A stretch of DNA of 64,000 bases, from positions 682,001 through 746,000 of the forward strand of contig NZ_JANHLD010000004.1 of the NCBI RefSeq assembly GCF_028682455.1, in the 5' to 3' direction. The notes below the pieces were generated by a model. It saw nothing but the letters and a program-made list of their open reading frames with translations. It did not search any database and was not told the DNA's origin. Below are positions 23,295 to 32,230 of this stretch, one piece after another; within the stretch, counting starts at the first letter, position 1; each line of letters begins with the position of its first letter. This stretch comes from Pseudomonas putida. GTDB taxonomy: Bacteria > Pseudomonadota > Gammaproteobacteria > Pseudomonadales > Pseudomonadaceae. A program made the position numbers and the translations under genes.

Positions 23295-23855
23295 ATGTCC
23301 ACCCCCACCGTTCGCGAACAATTCCTTGTCATCAGTGCCCTGGGCGCCAATCCCATGGAGCTGACCAACATTCTGTGCCGGGCCAGCAACGATAATCGCT
23401 GCTCGGTCGTGACCTCGCGCCTGACCCGTCATGGCGAGTGCAGCGCCCTGGTCCTGCAGGTTGCCGGCAGCTGGGATGCCCTGGCGCGCTTCGAGGCAGC
23501 CCTGCCGGGCCTGGCCAAGAAGCACACCTTCACCGTGAATGTGGTCCGCAGCGCCGAGCTTGAAGTGCGCCCGCTGGCCCTGCCGTACGTGGCGTATGTC
23601 AGCGCCGCCTATCGCCCGGACATCATCAACGAGCTGTGCCAGTTCTTCATCGACCACCATGTGGAACTCGAGAACCTGACCTGCGACACCTACCAGGCGC
23701 CACAGACCGGCGGCACCATGCTCAACGCCACCTTCACCGTGACCCTGCCGGCCGGCACCCAGATCAGCTGGCTGCGCGACCAGTTCCTGGACTTCGCCGA
23801 CGCCCTGAACCTGGATGCACTGATCGAACCTTGGCGCCCACAAAACCCATTGTAA
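23295..23855 (+). CDS. gcvR: glycine cleavage system repressor GcvR-like ACT protein
   Basis: 186 aa made of two ACT domains: EQFLVISALGANPMELTNIL then YVAYVSAAYRPDIINELCQF, each the first strand-helix of an ACT fold. This matches GcvR, which antagonises GcvA in glycine cleavage control. Its position between dapA and bcp is the standard Pseudomonas order. Whether it controls glycine cleavage here is inference; no gcv genes are in the window. Confidence 0.85.
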   Translation: MSTPTVREQFLVISALGANPMELTNILCRASNDNRCSVVTSRLTRHGECSALVLQVAGSWDALARFEAALPGLAKKHTFTVNVVRSAELEVRPLALPYVAYVSAAYRPDIINELCQFFIDHHVELENLTCDTYQAPQTGGTMLNATFTVTLPAGTQISWLRDQFLDFADALNLDALIEPWRPQNPL

Positions 23856-23865
23856 GGAAGCACTC

Positions 23866-24336
23866 ATGGCCGTAGAACTCGACCAACCCGTCGCCGAATT
23901 CCAGGCCCAGGCCACCAGTGGCCAGAGCGTCAGCCTGGCGGGCCTGAAGGGCAAGCAGGTGGTGCTCTACTTCTACTCCAAGGACAGCACCCCGGGCTGC
24001 ACCACCGAAGGCCAGGGTTTCCGCGACCAGTACCCAGCCTTCCAGGCCGCCAACACCGAGGTGTTCGGCGTATCTCGTGATGGCATCAAGTCGCATGAGA
24101 ACTTCAAGGCCAAGCAGGCCTTCCCGTTCGAGCTGATCAGCGACAAGGACGAGGCCCTGTGCCAGCTTTTCGACGTGATCAAGCTCAAGAAGCTGTACGG
24201 CAAGGAATACATGGGCGTGGACCGCAGCACCTTCCTGATCGACAAGGACGGTGTGCTGCGTAAAGCCTGGCGCGGCGTGAAGGTGCCCGGCCATGTGGAT
24301 GCCGTGTTGGCGGAAGCGCAGGCACTGAATAGTTGA
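23866..24336 (+). CDS. bcp: thioredoxin-dependent peroxiredoxin (Bcp/PrxQ)
   Basis: 156 aa. The peroxidatic Cys lies in YSKDSTPGCTTEGQGFRD; E. coli Bcp has a second Cys five residues on, but here that position is Gln, so the resolving Cys, if any, must be the later one in DEALCQLFD. It reduces hydroperoxides in the cytoplasm with thioredoxin. AAGGAAGC precedes the ATG. The gene starts 10 bp after gcvR and ends at a REP palindrome facing the convergent permease-like gene. Confidence 0.95.
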   Translation: MAVELDQPVAEFQAQATSGQSVSLAGLKGKQVVLYFYSKDSTPGCTTEGQGFRDQYPAFQAANTEVFGVSRDGIKSHENFKAKQAFPFELISDKDEALCQLFDVIKLKKLYGKEYMGVDRSTFLIDKDGVLRKAWRGVKVPGHVDAVLAEAQALNS

Positions 24337-24339
24337 TTG

Positions 24340-24385
24340 ATCGCGGGGCAAGCCCGCTCCTGCAGGAGCGGGCTTGCCCCGCGAT
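24340..24385. repeat. REP palindrome (46 bp, perfect)
   Basis: A perfect palindrome whose half is ATCGCGGGGCAAGCCCGCTC plus CTG. It fills the junction between bcp (+) and the AI-2E transporter gene (-). Same family as 189-241 and 27283-27330. Confidence 0.92.
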
Positions 24386-24389
24386 GCTT

Positions 24390-25460
24390 TCAGAGCAACG
24401 GCGCCACCACCGGTTCCTGCCTCGGCCAGGCATCAAGCACTGCCTTGAACAGCGTCGCCAGCGGAATCGCGAAGAAGATCCCCCAGAACCCCCACAACCC
24501 GCCAAACAACAGCACCGCGCAGATGATCGCCACCGGGTGCAGGCTGACCGCCTCGGAGAACAGCAGCGGTACCAGCACGTTGCCATCAAGCGCCTGGATG
24601 ATTGCGTACACCGCCATCAGGTAGATGAACTGGTCGCCCCAGCCCCACTGGAACAGGGCAATCAGGGTTACCGGCACCGTCACCACCACTGCGCCGACAT
24701 AAGGCACCACCACCGACAAGCCCACCAGCAATGCCAACAGCGCCGCATAGTTGAGCCCCAGGGTGATGAAGGCAATGTAGGTCGCCACACCGCAGATCAG
24801 AATCTCGATGCCCTTGCCGCGAATGTAGTTGGCGATCTGCCGGTTCATCTCTTCGGCCACCCGGGTCATCAGGGCCCGTTCGCGCGGCAGGTAGCCACTG
24901 ACCCAGCGGGCAATCAGCTCACGGTCCTTGAGGAAGAAGAACACCAGGATCGGCACCAGCACCAGGTAGATCATGATGTTGACCAGCAACGGCAGGCTGG
25001 AGAGCGAGAAGGTCAATGCCCACTGGCCGAACTTGCCGATCTCGCCCCGCATGGCCTCGATCGCGCGCAACACCTGTTCATCAGACACCAGGTGCGGATA
25101 GCGCTCGGGCAACAGCAACAGCAGCGACTGCCATTTGCCCAGCATGCCCGGCAATTCGTTGAGCAATGTAATCAATTGATGCCAGAGCAGCGGCACCAGC
25201 ACCAGCAGGAAGACCCCCAGCGCGCCCATGAACAGGGTGAACACCAGACCGACGGCGTAGCGGGTCGGCACCCGCAGGCGCTCCAGGGCGTTGACCAGGC
25301 CCTGCATGAGGAACGCCAGGACCATGCCGGCCAGTACCGGCGCCAGCATGCCGCCCAGGGTCAGGACGGCGGTGAACGCCAGAAACAGCAAGACCGCCAG
25401 CACCACCGCCTCTTCATCGGAGAAGTAGCGTTGCATCCAGTCGCGAAGCACCTTGAACAT
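24390..25460 (-). CDS. AI-2E family transporter (PerM-like)
   Basis: 356 aa with about eight membrane helices and the family segments LTFSLSSLPLLVNIMIYLVL, GLSVVVPYVGAVVVTVPV and VLVPLLFSEAVSLHPVA near the C-terminus. The family includes TqsA and PerM; only some members export autoinducer 2, and sodium/proton exchange has been shown for others, so the substrate is open. The TusA-like gene lies just upstream on the same strand (25 bp), suggesting co-transcription. Confidence 0.9.
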   Translation of the reverse strand: MFKVLRDWMQRYFSDEEAVVLAVLLFLAFTAVLTLGGMLAPVLAGMVLAFLMQGLVNALERLRVPTRYAVGLVFTLFMGALGVFLLVLVPLLWHQLITLLNELPGMLGKWQSLLLLLPERYPHLVSDEQVLRAIEAMRGEIGKFGQWALTFSLSSLPLLVNIMIYLVLVPILVFFFLKDRELIARWVSGYLPRERALMTRVAEEMNRQIANYIRGKGIEILICGVATYIAFITLGLNYAALLALLVGLSVVVPYVGAVVVTVPVTLIALFQWGWGDQFIYLMAVYAIIQALDGNVLVPLLFSEAVSLHPVAIICAVLLFGGLWGFWGIFFAIPLATLFKAVLDAWPRQEPVVAPLL

Positions 25461-25485
25461 TGACGATCCTTAAGGGGAGAAAAAC

Positions 25486-25725
25486 TCAGGCTTTGCGCAG
25501 CCAGTAGGTGTAGACACCCGCCTCGGCCGTTTCGAGCAGCAGCGTATGACCGGCCAACTTGGCAAAAGTGCGAAAGTCGCGCTGCGATCCTGCATCGGTT
25601 GCCACTACCTTGAGCACTGCACCACTGGCCAGGCGATTGAGCTCCATCTTCGCCTTGAGCAGCGGCAGCGGGCAGTTCAGGCCGCTGGCGTCGAGTTCGG
25701 CGTCAAAGGTCGGGGTATCGCTCAT
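25486..25725 (-). CDS. TusA-family sulfurtransferase (PA1006-like)
   Basis: 79 aa with the CPxP active-site motif in SGLNCPLPLLKAKMEL, Cys being the persulfide carrier. The gene order nadA, M48 protease, TusA-like, AI-2E transporter is the same as PA1004-PA1007 in P. aeruginosa as I remember it, where PA1006 supports molybdenum cofactor homeostasis. Start at 25725 (MSDTPTFDAEL) with GGAG upstream. Divergent from the M48 protease gene. Confidence 0.88.
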   Translation of the reverse strand: MSDTPTFDAELDASGLNCPLPLLKAKMELNRLASGAVLKVVATDAGSQRDFRTFAKLAGHTLLLETAEAGVYTYWLRKA

Positions 25726-25834
25726 CGGGGTTCTCCAGGCAGGCACGTTCAATCGAGCCCGCTAGAATACCGCCACTGGTCGTCGACGTGTGAGCGGGCT
25801 ACAGTAAGGCTCTTTGTCGACCAGAGCTTCGTGC

Positions 25835-27265
25835 ATGAATTTACTGCGCCCCACCCTGCTGACGCTGGCCTGTTTGATGGCGCTCCCAAGCCATGCCGAC
25901 GACCTGCCGTCACTCGGCGACGCCAGTTCTGCGATTGTTTCCCCCCAACAAGAACATCAGCTGGGCCGCGCCTGGCTCAGTTTGCTGCGGGGCAATGTCA
26001 ATCAGCTGAACGACCCCCAGCTCAAGGATTATGTCGAGTCCAGCGTCTATCGCTTGGCCGAAACCAGCCAGCTGCAGGACCGCCGCCTCGAATTCATCCT
26101 TATCGACAGCCGTGAACTCAACGCCTTCGCCGCCCCTGGCGGGATTGTCGGGGTCAATGGCGGCCTGTTCCTCAATGCGCAGACCGAAGGCGAATATGCC
26201 TCGGTGCTCGCCCACGAACTGGCTCACTTGTCGCAACGCCACTTCGCCCGGGGCGTCGAAGCCCAGCAGCGCATGCAACTGCCGATGATGGCGGCACTGC
26301 TCGCGGGCATCGTGGCTGCCGCGGCGGGTGCGGGTGACGCGGGTATCGCCGCGATCGCCGGCACCCAGGCAGCAGCCATCCAGGAACAACGGCGCTTTTC
26401 CCGGCAGAACGAACAGGAAGCCGACCGCATCGGCATCCTCAATCTGGAAAAAGCCGGCTACGACCCGCGCAACATGCCGAGCATGTTCGAGCGCCTGATG
26501 CGCCAGTACCGCTACGACGCCAAGCCGCCGGAATTCCTCCTCACTCACCCGGTGACCGAATCGCGTATCGCCGATACCCGCAACCGCGCCGAGCAAGCGC
26601 CCAAGGGCGGCACCGAAGACAGCCAGCGTTATCAGCTGATCCGCGCCCGCGTCGCCCTGATCTATGAAGGCACCCCAGGCCTGGCCGCCAAGCGCTTCCG
26701 TGCCCAGCTGGACGAAAACCCCAGCATGGATGCGGCCCGCTATGGCCTGGCGCTGGCCCAGATCAAGGGCGGCCAGCTCAACGAAGCCCGCGAGAGCCTC
26801 AAGCCGCTGCTGGCCAAGGCCCCCAACGACATCACCTACAACCTGGCGCAGATCGACCTGGAGATCACCAACAACCGCCTGGCCGATGCCCAGCAACGGG
26901 TTGACCGGATGCGCACCCTGTACCCGGCCAACTACCCGTTGCAACAGGCGCGGATCGACTTGCTGCTCAAGCAGAACCGCCCTGCCGAGGCAGAGAAGGC
27001 ACTGGATGCGCTACTCAAGAATCGACCGGAAGACCCGGATGTCTGGTATGACGTGGCGGAGGTGCGTGGTTTGGCCGGCAATACGGTCGGCCTGCATCAG
27101 GCGCGCGCCGAGTACTTTGCCCTGGTGGGTGACTACGACCAAGCGGTGCAGCAGCTCGACTATGCCAAGCAACGGGCAGGCAACAGGGTGTTGAAAGAGA
27201 AGATCGACGCGCGTCAACGCGAGTTGATGGAGCAACAGCGCATGGTCAAGGAAATGATGCGCTGA
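25835..27265 (+). CDS. M48 family metalloprotease with TPR domain (BepA-like)
   Basis: 476 aa. Cleavable signal peptide ending ALPSHA-DD. The zinc-protease motif HELAH is in VLAHELAHLSQRHFARG, with the third ligand Glu in RQNEQEADRIG. The C-terminal half is TPR-like helices (from about residue 280). This is the architecture of BepA (YfgC), the periplasmic protease-chaperone that assists or degrades misassembled BAM substrates such as LptD. Start at 25835 (MNLLRPTLLTLA) because the signal peptide begins there. Confidence 0.92.
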   Translation: MNLLRPTLLTLACLMALPSHADDLPSLGDASSAIVSPQQEHQLGRAWLSLLRGNVNQLNDPQLKDYVESSVYRLAETSQLQDRRLEFILIDSRELNAFAAPGGIVGVNGGLFLNAQTEGEYASVLAHELAHLSQRHFARGVEAQQRMQLPMMAALLAGIVAAAAGAGDAGIAAIAGTQAAAIQEQRRFSRQNEQEADRIGILNLEKAGYDPRNMPSMFERLMRQYRYDAKPPEFLLTHPVTESRIADTRNRAEQAPKGGTEDSQRYQLIRARVALIYEGTPGLAAKRFRAQLDENPSMDAARYGLALAQIKGGQLNEARESLKPLLAKAPNDITYNLAQIDLEITNNRLADAQQRVDRMRTLYPANYPLQQARIDLLLKQNRPAEAEKALDALLKNRPEDPDVWYDVAEVRGLAGNTVGLHQARAEYFALVGDYDQAVQQLDYAKQRAGNRVLKEKIDARQRELMEQQRMVKEMMR

Positions 27266-27282
27266 GGTCCTGAACTGAAATG

Positions 27283-27330
27283 CATCGCGGGGCGGGCCCG
27301 CTCCTCCAGGAGCGGGCTCGCCCCGCGATG
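27283..27330. repeat. REP palindrome (48 bp, near-perfect)
   Basis: Arms beginning CATCGCGGGGCGGGCCCGCT and ending in its complement, between the convergent bepA-like gene and nadA. Slightly diverged (GGGCC for AAGCC) from the copy at 24340-24385. Confidence 0.9.
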
Positions 27331-27336
27331 TCTATC

Positions 27337-28395
27337 TCAAGCGTTACCCGACAACTTCATCCGTGCCGCCTGGGTAAAGTCGAGCATGCGCTTGAGCGGC
27401 TTGATTGCCTGGGGAATCAGCGCCGGCTCCACGAAGATCTCGTTGCTACCCTCGCGCAGGCACTGCAAGGTGCGCTCCAGGGTGTTCATTGCCATCCACG
27501 GGCAGTGGGCACAGCTGCGGCAGGCCGCGCCGTTGCCGGCCGTAGGCGCTTCGATGAAGATTTTGTCCGGGCACAGCTGCTGCATCTTGTAGAAGATGCC
27601 GCGGTCGGTGGCCACGATGAAGGTCTTGTTCGGCAGGGTTTGCGCTGCGGCAATCAGCTGGCTGGTGGAACCGACCGCATCGGCCAGGTCGATCACTGCC
27701 TCGGGCGATTCCGGGTGTACCAGGATCGCGGCGTCGGGGTACAGCGCCTTCATGTCGGCCAGTTGTCGCGACTTGAATTCTTCGTGGACGATGCAGGCAC
27801 CGTCCCACAGCAGCATGTCGGCGCCGGTCTGCTTCTGGATATAGCGGCCCAGGTGCTGATCCGGCCCCCAGATGATGGTCTCGCCGTTGTCCATCAGGCT
27901 CTCGACGATTTCCAGTGCGCAGCTGGAGGTCACTACCCAGTCGGCCCGAGCCTTGACCGCCGCCGAAGTGTTGGCATACACCACCACGGTGCGCTCAGGG
28001 TGCTTGTCGCAGAACGCCGAAAACTCGTCCACCGGGCAACCCAGGTCGAGCGAGCAGGTCGCTTCCAGGGTCGGCATCAGCACGCGCTTTTCTGGGTTGA
28101 GGATCTTGGCGGTCTCGCCCATGAAGCGCACACCGGCGACGATCACGGTGCTGGCTTCGTGCTTGTTGCCAAAACGGGCCATTTCCAGCGAGTCGGACAC
28201 GCAGCCGCCGGTTTCCTCGGCCAGGGCCTGGATCACGGGATCGCAGTAGTAATGGGCAACCAGCACCGCGTTCTGCGCCTTGAGTTCGGCGGCGATGGCG
28301 GCGCGGTAGTCGGCCTCTTGCTCGGGTGTCAGCGGCTTGGGCTGCTTGGCATCGAGGTGGGCTTGGACCAAAAGGCGTTCGGAAATCTGGGTCAT
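27337..28395 (-). CDS. nadA: quinolinate synthase
   Basis: 352 aa [4Fe-4S] enzyme that makes quinolinate from iminoaspartate and dihydroxyacetone phosphate in NAD synthesis. The active-site motif AQNAVLVAHYYCDP is present near the N-terminus. Cys in SLDLGCPVDEF and the C-terminal CRSCAHCPWMAMN supply cluster ligands. Start at 28395 (MTQISERLLVQAH) because the known family starts there; the upstream extension to 28509 is non-coding in style. Ends against a REP element. Confidence 0.97.
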   Translation of the reverse strand: MTQISERLLVQAHLDAKQPKPLTPEQEADYRAAIAAELKAQNAVLVAHYYCDPVIQALAEETGGCVSDSLEMARFGNKHEASTVIVAGVRFMGETAKILNPEKRVLMPTLEATCSLDLGCPVDEFSAFCDKHPERTVVVYANTSAAVKARADWVVTSSCALEIVESLMDNGETIIWGPDQHLGRYIQKQTGADMLLWDGACIVHEEFKSRQLADMKALYPDAAILVHPESPEAVIDLADAVGSTSQLIAAAQTLPNKTFIVATDRGIFYKMQQLCPDKIFIEAPTAGNGAACRSCAHCPWMAMNTLERTLQCLREGSNEIFVEPALIPQAIKPLKRMLDFTQAARMKLSGNA

Positions 28396-28594
28396 GATCG
28401 CTGGACCTGCAGGCGCTTTTGCGCGTAAGTCGAGTGTATCACCGAGCCCTGGCAAATCGGCTACAGGCTCCGCGAGCAAGGCGCTGAACGGCGTTGCAGG
28501 CAGAACCAAAGACCTTCTGCGGCCTCGGGTTTTTATGGGATGCCGAAGGCTACAGTTAATCGGATGAATTCAAAAGGATTTTTTAGTGAAACAA

Positions 28595-28632
28595 GCCCCG
28601 GTGCGACAGACCTGTCGCACCGGGGCCTTTTT
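28595..28632 (+). terminator. strong intrinsic terminator between nadA and the DUF945 gene
   Basis: Perfect 15-bp arms GCCCCGGTGCGACAG (28595-28609) and CTGTCGCACCGGGGC (28612-28626) followed by CTTTTTGTC on the plus strand. It can serve the minus-strand DUF945 gene, but the T-run is better on the plus strand, where no gene is annotated upstream. Confidence 0.85.
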
Positions 28633-28633
28633 G

Positions 28634-30130
28634 TCAGCCTTGGGGCTGGAGGGCGCCTAGGTTGGCCATGATCAGGTTGGCGAACTGTTCGACGGTCATC
28701 TTCTGGCCGTTGAAATCCACCATACCGTCGGCGTAATGCAGGCTGGACAGGATGTCGTTGCCCTGCACCGTAGCCAGTTGGCTTTGCTGCGCAAGCATGC
28801 CGACCATTTCCCCGGTCTGGGAAACCTGCTGGGCCTGAATCTGCGCCTCGCTCTGCCCCTGCAGGCGTGCCTGCAAGGAAGCCAGGTCGCCGATCATCGG
28901 CTTGGACAGCTGCAGCTTGCCCTGCACCTGGGTGATCAACTGCCGGTACAGCTCGGCAGGTGGCAGCTCCAGGGAAGACGGCTGGGCCAGGTCGACACTC
29001 AGGTTGAAATGGCTTTCACCATTGACCGTCTTGAACGAGAAGTCTTGCAGGGCGATCTGTGGCCTGGCGGCCAGCAGTTGCTGCACGCTGGCGTTGACCT
29101 GGGCCTTTTCCGCTTCGCTCATCGGCAAGGATGGCACTGCCTGACCTTGCGCGGCGGCTGCCTGGAACTCCGGAAGACGGCTCTGGTACCAGGCTATCAG
29201 GGCCTGCATGGCCGGCATGTCAATGTTCTTGAGATTCCACACCATGGCAGTCGAGCCCACCGGCTTACCATCAAAATTGATGTCGCCCACCTTGTAGACC
29301 AAGTTGCCGGAGAAGTTGTCGCCGTCTGCCCGGGACTCGCTGCGATGCTCGATGTGCTTGAGCAGCAGCACCTTCTGCTGCTCGCCCACCGCTGCACTCA
29401 CCTGGTCGAGCAGCATGCTCCCGGAGCCGACATAAAATCCGTATGCCGTCTTGTTCAGGTCACCGACAACGCTCAGGTTCTGGAGATCGATCTTCAACGG
29501 CCCGATTTGCGGATCGACCAGGTCCAGATTAAGGCTCGGTGCAGCACCGGTGAATGTGATCCGCTCGCCGTTGCGATTGCCGCTGGCGGTAATGGCCAGC
29601 CCCGAAAACGCGACGGTCGAGCCACCCGCCTCGCTCACCTTCATGGGCGGCATGATCAGCGTGCCGTCGCTGGAACCGTCATAACCGAGGCTGTTCTGGC
29701 CGTGCACCGGCGCTACCTCACCGCTGGCGGCGAACCACTCGGCGGTGAACGCATCCTTCTCCAAGGCATAGTTGCTGGTGGCCATCACCGGCATCAGCTT
29801 GAACGCCTTGAGCCGGCTCAACGGCAACGGGCCGTGCTCGATTCGATCGACAAAGCCCAGCTCGAAACTCTCCAGCCGGTCACCGACCACCATGTCCTTG
29901 ACCTTGACGCGGTAACGCGCGGTGCTGGAGAACAGGTGCGACTCCAGCGAGGCCAGCTCAACACTCACGGTGCCATTGAGCCCCGATGATTGCTTGAGCT
30001 GGATGTTGGCTTGCGCCATGGCCTCGCCGAGTACTTCAGGCAATTGCTTGCCGGTGTACCAGGCACCTGCCGTGCACACGGCGGCCACGGCAACGACGAG
30101 CCCTGAGAGTACACCCACTGTTTTCTTCAT
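28634..30130 (-). CDS. DUF945 (YdgA) family protein
   Basis: 498 aa, beginning MKKTVGVLSGLVVAVAAVCT with one N-terminal membrane anchor or uncleaved signal, then GAWYTGKQLPEVL and a long beta-rich periplasmic region. This is the YdgA/DUF945 pattern; members are inner-membrane-anchored periplasmic proteins of unknown function. It is followed by a terminator and preceded by the oxaloacetate decarboxylase-like gene on the same strand. Confidence 0.85.
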   Translation of the reverse strand: MKKTVGVLSGLVVAVAAVCTAGAWYTGKQLPEVLGEAMAQANIQLKQSSGLNGTVSVELASLESHLFSSTARYRVKVKDMVVGDRLESFELGFVDRIEHGPLPLSRLKAFKLMPVMATSNYALEKDAFTAEWFAASGEVAPVHGQNSLGYDGSSDGTLIMPPMKVSEAGGSTVAFSGLAITASGNRNGERITFTGAAPSLNLDLVDPQIGPLKIDLQNLSVVGDLNKTAYGFYVGSGSMLLDQVSAAVGEQQKVLLLKHIEHRSESRADGDNFSGNLVYKVGDINFDGKPVGSTAMVWNLKNIDMPAMQALIAWYQSRLPEFQAAAAQGQAVPSLPMSEAEKAQVNASVQQLLAARPQIALQDFSFKTVNGESHFNLSVDLAQPSSLELPPAELYRQLITQVQGKLQLSKPMIGDLASLQARLQGQSEAQIQAQQVSQTGEMVGMLAQQSQLATVQGNDILSSLHYADGMVDFNGQKMTVEQFANLIMANLGALQPQG

Positions 30131-30182
30131 GAATTATTCCGCTTGTCCATTTGTAGGGAATTGCTGCTGCAAGGCCTGCGGC

Positions 30183-31052
30183 CTATTCGTTGACGTCCAT
30201 GTACTCGCGCGCCCAGACGATGTAGTCGCCAGGCACGGTGTAGGTATGGGTGAGTTCGGTAGCGCTCAGGTCCGAGGCGCTGCTGGTGATGCGGCGTTGT
30301 TCGCGCAGGCAGTCGTAGGTGGCCTTGATCGCGGCGAAGTAGGCACCGTGGCCGTCCACGGCAATGCGCACACCCAGTTGCGCCAGGCGCGCGTCGTCGT
30401 GCAGTTGCGGGTTGCCGTAGGTCACCAGCATCAGCGGCACGCTCAGGTGCGAGGCGATCTGCTCGAGGTGTTCGAAGTCGCGGATGCCGACCATGCACAG
30501 TGCATCGGCACCGGCGTTCTGGTAGGCCACGGTGCGCGCGATCACTTCTTCGACCGGGATCAGCGCGGCGTTGGTCCGGGCGATGATCGAAAGCTCCGGG
30601 TCGACACGCGCCTCAAGGGCTGCGCGGATCTTGCCGACGCCCTCGGCGATGCTGATCAGGTCGGTGGACTTGCGCCCGAACTGCGCCGGCAGCAGGGTGT
30701 CTTCGATGGTCAGTGCGGCAATACCGGCGCGTTCGAGCTCGGTCACGGTACGCATCACGTTCAAGGCGTTGCCATAGCCGTGGTCGGCATCGGCGATCAC
30801 CGGCAATTGGGCCACCCGACCAATGCGAGTGGCCTGCTCGGCGAACTCGCTCAGGGTGATAAGGGCAAAGTCAGGTGCGGCCAGCACCTGCAGGGAAGCG
30901 ACCGAACCACCCAGGATGCCTACCTCGAAACCAAGGTCGGCAGCGATACGCGCCGACATCGGGTCGAACACGGAGGCCGTGTGGTAGCAGGCAGGAGAAG
31001 CAAGGAGTTTACGAAACGCGCGACGCAGGTCTTGGTGGGAGGCTCTTGGCAT
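30183..31052 (-). CDS. oxaloacetate decarboxylase (PEP mutase/isocitrate lyase superfamily)
   Basis: 289 aa. The barrel segments DPMSARIAADLGFEVGILGG, VIADADHGYGNALNVMRTV (Mg-binding acidic cluster) and LTIEDTLLP, and ELSIIARTNAAL, match the PA4872-type enzymes of the PEP mutase/isocitrate lyase superfamily, which decarboxylate oxaloacetate. The KKCGH lyase motif is absent, so it is not an isocitrate lyase. ATG at 31052. Confidence 0.88.
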   Translation of the reverse strand: MPRASHQDLRRAFRKLLASPACYHTASVFDPMSARIAADLGFEVGILGGSVASLQVLAAPDFALITLSEFAEQATRIGRVAQLPVIADADHGYGNALNVMRTVTELERAGIAALTIEDTLLPAQFGRKSTDLISIAEGVGKIRAALEARVDPELSIIARTNAALIPVEEVIARTVAYQNAGADALCMVGIRDFEHLEQIASHLSVPLMLVTYGNPQLHDDARLAQLGVRIAVDGHGAYFAAIKATYDCLREQRRITSSASDLSATELTHTYTVPGDYIVWAREYMDVNE

Positions 31053-31144
31053 GGTCTTTCCAATCTATCGACTTCATTTATTGGAGAGAACATACCACTG
31101 CCACCCGGTTGCCCGACAGGGTCAGATAGATGGCATTTTGTGTC

Positions 31145-32056
31145 TCAGGTGCGCCGTTGTGCTCGTTTGAGTGTTTCGCTGGGCAGCTCCTTGAACAGTT
31201 GCTGATAGCTGCTGGAGAACCGACCAAGGTGCCAGAACGACCAGTGCATGGCCACTTCGGCCACTGTGCTGTCGCCTGCCTTGCAGCTCAACAGCTCGCG
31301 CCGGGCGCTGTTCAGGCGGCGCAGGCGCAGCCAGTGGGCCGGTGTCATCCCGGTGTAGGTCTTGAACGCTTGCTGCAACTGGCGAAGGGGGACTTCGGCG
31401 ACCTGTGCCAGCTCCAGCAGGTTCAGGGTTTCTTCCGGGCAGTCACCGGCCCACTGGCCGATTCGGCGCATGATCAGGCGCTCTTCGGAGCGCCGCCACA
31501 AGGCGCTGCGGTCCAGGCAGACACTCGCGCTGTCGAGGATGAACAGGCAGTCCTGAAGCAACTGCTCGGCCAGGGCTTCGCGGCTCGGCGGATCGACCTC
31601 CTGGCCCAGGCGCGTCAGGGTGCTGCTCAACCAGCGGCTGAACAATGCGTTCTGCATGGAGTTGAGCGGGGCCATGAACAGCCCTTCCAGGCGCGCAATG
31701 TCGACCCGATAGCGTTGAACGAACTCCGGCCCGAACACCACGGCCACTTCCTGATAGTTCTCCGGGGTGATCCAGATGTTGCGGCTTTCACCATTGAGCA
31801 GGTAAAGGCTGTTGTCGGTGCGGTCGAAACAGAATGTCAGGGCACCGGGCGGGGCGCGGAAGCTCTGCTCTACCCGCGTGTTCATGGTCTCTTCGTAGAT
31901 CTCCACGCCTTCGAGTTCCAGGCAGCGGATGCGACCGGCGAAATGCCCTGGCGACATCTGCTGGTAATGCACGGTCCAGTTCGGCGACGCGCGCTCCTGC
32001 TCAATCACTGTGGCGGTACTGAAAGCCTGGACCTGAAACGGATTTGGCGCTGTCAT
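31145..32056 (-). CDS. AraC family regulator (EutR-like)
   Basis: 303 aa. The C-terminal 100 residues hold two helix-turn-helix motifs (LNLLELAQVAEVPLRQLQQA and DSTVAEVAMHWSFWHLGRFS). The N-terminal domain is a cupin-like sensor (HFAGRIRCLELEGVEIYEE). Start at 32056 (MTAPNPFQVQAF); the frame extends upstream through the divergent promoter region, but no sensible protein lies there. It is transcribed away from the puuA-like gene, so it is the likely regulator of the polyamine cluster. Confidence 0.9.
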   Translation of the reverse strand: MTAPNPFQVQAFSTATVIEQERASPNWTVHYQQMSPGHFAGRIRCLELEGVEIYEETMNTRVEQSFRAPPGALTFCFDRTDNSLYLLNGESRNIWITPENYQEVAVVFGPEFVQRYRVDIARLEGLFMAPLNSMQNALFSRWLSSTLTRLGQEVDPPSREALAEQLLQDCLFILDSASVCLDRSALWRRSEERLIMRRIGQWAGDCPEETLNLLELAQVAEVPLRQLQQAFKTYTGMTPAHWLRLRRLNSARRELLSCKAGDSTVAEVAMHWSFWHLGRFSSSYQQLFKELPSETLKRAQRRT

Positions 32057-32230
32057 GAGCTGCTCTTTGTGCACTCTTTTGGTGCACTTTATTCTGCGAA
32101 AAGTGGATAGATCGAATGCGCAAGCGTCGCCCAAGATAGCCCTCAACGCGCTGCAGGGGAAGTCGTCCCGACGGCATACCAGCCTTGATCGCTGGTCCTG
32201 GCGCGTAATAAAACCAATAACGAGGTCTTT

